Assembly (NCBI RefSeq): GCF_963855985.1
Contig: NC_087092.1
Coordinates: 3,844,001 to 3,908,000 of the forward strand
Direction of reading: 5' to 3'
Length of the DNA: 64,000 bases
From: Ostrinia nubilalis
Taxonomy: Eukaryota; Arthropoda; Insecta; Lepidoptera; Crambidae
The position numbers and the translations under genes are program-made. Shown here piece after piece: positions 61,140 to 64,000 of the stretch (position 1 is the stretch's first letter; every line of letters starts with the position of its first letter). Below the pieces are notes generated by a model. The model ran no database searches. It was not told where the DNA came from and saw only the letters and a list, made by a program, of their open reading frames with translations.

Positions 61140-61354
61140 TAGTACGTATAGGCGGCGCGAGGGCGGGCGGCGAGTTTCCCGAGTGAGAAAACCCGGCTCG
61201 CCGACCATTCACGACGCGCTAGCCGAGGCGAACTGATGTCGCGCGCTCGCGAGTGAAACGTTCTATGTTCGTGATACCGTGCATCGGTGTTAACTAGTGT
61301 ACTGCCATAAACATTCCAAATACTTTCAGTGGTACCTAATTGTGACTGTGTACA
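61140..61354 (+). promoter_or_regulatory. CpG-rich promoter and 5' UTR
   Basis: Base composition changes abruptly to GC/CpG-rich at 61149-61260 ('ggcggcgcgagggcgggcgg', later 'gtcgcgcgctcgcgag') and then leads to an ATG with a good context. No clear TATA box. A TCAGT initiator-like motif lies at 61326-61330. The transcription start is probably within the CpG-rich part. Confidence 0.55.
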
Positions 61355-61480
61355 ATGACATTGGACAGAGGGGACAGTTTTGTCGGTAAAATTCAGCCCG
61401 CCGCGTCGGTGTCCTGCCTGTCGCAGTGCCAAAACATTTTCGGGAAGAGACTCAAACGCTGGGGCTCCACTGGATCGTGG
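61355..61480 (+). CDS. first coding exon of an unidentified gene (partial)
   Basis: The ATG at 61355 has adenine at -3 ('tacaATG'). The exon encodes 42 residues, MTLDRGDSFVGKIQPAASVS, then CLSQCQNIFGKRLKRWGSTG and SW, and ends at a good donor (tgg|gtaagg) in phase 0. Read on, the frame would meet a stop in the intron at 61490. The composition is GC-rich and codon-like, in contrast to its surroundings. I do not recognise the protein. It has two nearby cysteines followed by a basic GKRLKRW cluster, no signal peptide and no membrane segment. The rest lies beyond the window. The antisense ORF at 61139-61552 is taken as a shadow of this GC-rich region. Confidence 0.6.
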
Positions 61481-64000
61481 GTAAGGCCCTAAGATTTTAC
61501 CAATTATTTGTGTGTAATAATTATTTGTATTATTATTTTTAAGAGGAAGCACAGTCTACCAGTTTTTGTTATTTAATAAGTACACATACAGGTTACAGTC
61601 AAAACAGACTCTTAGGTCAAAGGTTACACTAAATTACGAATTAGTATACCTACATAAAATTTAGTTAGGACCACGTAATATGGATATCGAAATTAAATAA
61701 TTTAAGAGACTCGTTATAAAAATAAGCAAAAGATCAAATCTATAAGTATCAAATGAAACAAAAGCGCGTACTTAATGAATCTAATAAGATACCTAGGCAC
61801 TGCTTGGTTGTTATTTACAAATTTTAGTTATATCTTGCATACCTACATTGTACCACTCTATTGTGGAAGCATTGATGTCGGAACTGTAATTAGTAGTCAA
61901 ATAGATTAAATCCTCGTCGCGGTCAGATGAACACGGTAAACAAATTGCGGCGATTACGAAAACCGTGCAGTTTGCCTGTTGGCCCATTTAATATACACAA
62001 AACAATATCGCGAACCTTGAATACAAGTTTAAATTAAAATTATTGAAAGAACTCTTGTAATATTCTTATAAGAGTTCTTTCGCGATTAATTTAAATCTAC
62101 ATTAATATTATATGTATAGAGATTTCATTGTTTGTATTGAATAGGCTCCGAAACTACTCAACCGATTCAAAAATTCTTTCATCATTCGATAAAATACTAT
62201 ATTATTTCTGACGAACATAGGCGGCATGAAGTACTAAACTTTAATTTAATTAGTATTAATTAATTAGCAACTCTATATTTTTATAGAATCATTTTAATAT
62301 TATGTAGCTTTTCGATAAGCAAAACACAATTACAATTGACTTTTTATATGCGGAAATATAATAAGGTCACTGCCCTGTGTTTGTAAATGATCCCCATTAT
62401 GTATAATCGCTTGAGTGACAGCCTTAATTAATACTTTAATAAATATCGCTATTAACGCTGACCTGGACGTCCAACTCAATCTGTATTGATATACAAATTG
62501 TTTGTGTGTATATTTGTAAAAAATAAACTTTTTAAAATCAGTTGAAAGACAAATGATAGAGAAATGCGATTATAAAATGTCTATATAAAAACCGGTATAG
62601 TTATTTAAACTTGGTTATAAAATAAGTATTTATTTTTCATCGACGAGATATAACACATCACTCAAACCGGTTCAATACAAAATATTGCATGTATATTGCG
62701 ATTAATTGCACGTCCTATTTATTTATACTCTACAATTTATATAATACTCACTCAGCTATTACGGACATATCATAATATCAGTATGTATGTTACATTTCAA
62801 TTCGAAATTAAACATTTACTCTCAGCCCCTACAACTATATCTTAGATAACCTGTGACTCTACATTATTATACGGTTAACTGAATATTTTATTTTGTACTT
62901 ATGAAACAAGGTGCGATTGTGGTCAAAAGGCAGGTGCCTTGTAATATCTAATAAAATAAAGGTCACAAAGAAAGATAAATAATTGGATACAAATCACAAA
63001 GGATTTTCCAGTGACTAAGTAATGTCTATGTAATTTGTTTGAATAAACGCACTCTTTGCCTCACTAAAAATGTACGTAACTTACTATCTGTTCCGGAATT
63101 CTCGGAATTGTACTATTTTCAGATGAATTCCTATTTACATATAAACTACATATTATATTCCCAAACTGATATGTCATATTAGAATCATAACCACTTTATT
63201 GGATTCCGATACCGTGACATTTGAATTATTACGGAATAGCAAAAGCTTGATTGAGTCATCTTTACATTATCCTTAAGACTGCTTGAGAAAGCTCTATGAC
63301 CTAAGTCCTTCAATAATATTTTCTTTGTGCAGTAAAGTTTAAAAGTTTAAAGCCTCTTTTACACATAAATGGCACGTGTTCAAATCAAATGAAATCGTAT
63401 TCACGTGCGCGTGAAGCTCTCTTCGTAAACTCCTATCCCCTGTATATACTCGTATATACACGTCTATACCATTTTTATTAGCCGAAGCCATTGCTTTCGA
63501 TCGCCAGGGGTCGTGCGTGGCGATCGCGTGGCCGTCGCGTGACCGCGGCGCTCCCGCACGTGTTGTGCCCCCTGGGTTCTTCTGACGTCTACAACGTAGC
63601 CTCTTTTGTACGAGTTTTATTCCAAGCAAATATTCTTTTGTATTAGTTTTGTGTTTCCCCACGCAAATGTTATATGACATTTTCGTGAAAAAAAGAAGTG
63701 GGCAGATTTGGTTCATTCAAAACCTTGATTGAAAAGTTTAAGAGAAGAAAAAGTCTAAAGATCAGTAGAGTTTTCCATTAAAAATATAAAATTGCTAAAG
63801 TCTGCTGAAAAAACAAACAAAGGTTTCATTCATTTCTTTCTTTCCTTCAAAATCTATTAATATAACTTTGTTTACAAAAGTAATAATTCAGAATGGTTAT
63901 TTTTATAGTAATAACGTGATGAATTTGTAAAATAACCCCTTTCCATCCCATGAATTACTAACCATAATAGCCCGAAAAGCTTAAAAAAGTAGATCTCACT
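61481..64000 (+). other. first intron of the 61.35-kb gene (runs off the window)
   Basis: Starts at the donor gtaagg. No second exon is recognised up to 64000. It contains a perfect 12-bp stem hairpin at 62045-62081, an RTE/SINE-like phrase near 62145-62180 ('ccgaaactactcaaccgatt'), and a CpG-rich block at about 63480-63600 that may be regulatory. Confidence 0.45.
62045..62081. repeat. hairpin with perfect 12-bp stem
   Basis: GAAAGAACTCTT (62045-62056) and its exact complement AAGAGTTCTTTC (62070-62081) flank 13 AT-rich bases. The loop flanks are partly complementary as well. Confidence 0.75.

Noticed and set aside
61139..61552. 137-codon minus-strand ORF over the 61.35-kb promoter
   Set aside because: It is antisense to the CpG-rich promoter and the better supported first exon. 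GC-rich DNA has few stops on both strands.

Overview
The window is nuclear DNA of an insect, most probably a moth or butterfly (Lepidoptera). It is AT-rich, has short GC-rich exons with GT-AG introns, and carries retroelement tails typical of Lepidoptera (the 'actagctttccgcccgcgg' family and LINE tails built of TTTGAA or poly-A units). It also holds several small foldback DNA transposons. No prokaryotic features, CRISPR array, rRNA gene or intact tRNA gene were seen.

Positions 1-10.95 kb hold thirteen consecutive, phase-compatible coding exons (746 codons, no stop) of an ARHGAP21/23-type Rho GTPase-activating protein, called RhoGAP19D in Drosophila. They encode a PDZ domain, a long basic/Pro-rich linker and the start of a PH domain. 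The amino terminus lies before the window. The rest of the PH domain and the catalytic RhoGAP domain are not recognisable in the 53 kb downstream. Three exons of this gene (1, 2 and 5) are followed by tandem copies of themselves, with three, six and four copies respectively.

From 11 to 24 kb I find no convincing exon. The stretch contains a 175-bp tandem array, other local duplications, a foldback, and a dead minus-strand copy of a dispersed protein family near 17.1-17.6 kb. At 24.3-25.65 kb there is a complete two-exon gene for a secreted, catalytically dead trypsin-like protein. Its ATG appears to be split by the intron.

From 26 to 61 kb the DNA is mostly non-coding: retroelement tails, MITEs, diverged tandem repeats, a 5'-truncated LINE at 53.5-54.06 kb, and a few isolated CpG-richer islands. 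A small 75-codon ORF at 27.3 kb is the only other possible gene. At 61.15-61.48 kb a CpG-rich promoter leads into a 42-codon first coding exon of an unidentified gene that runs off the right end, so 61.5-64 kb would be its first intron.

The three genes have no evident functional link. The most unusual signal is the repeated duplication of exon pieces within the RhoGAP gene, including one set of copies that differ only at synonymous sites.
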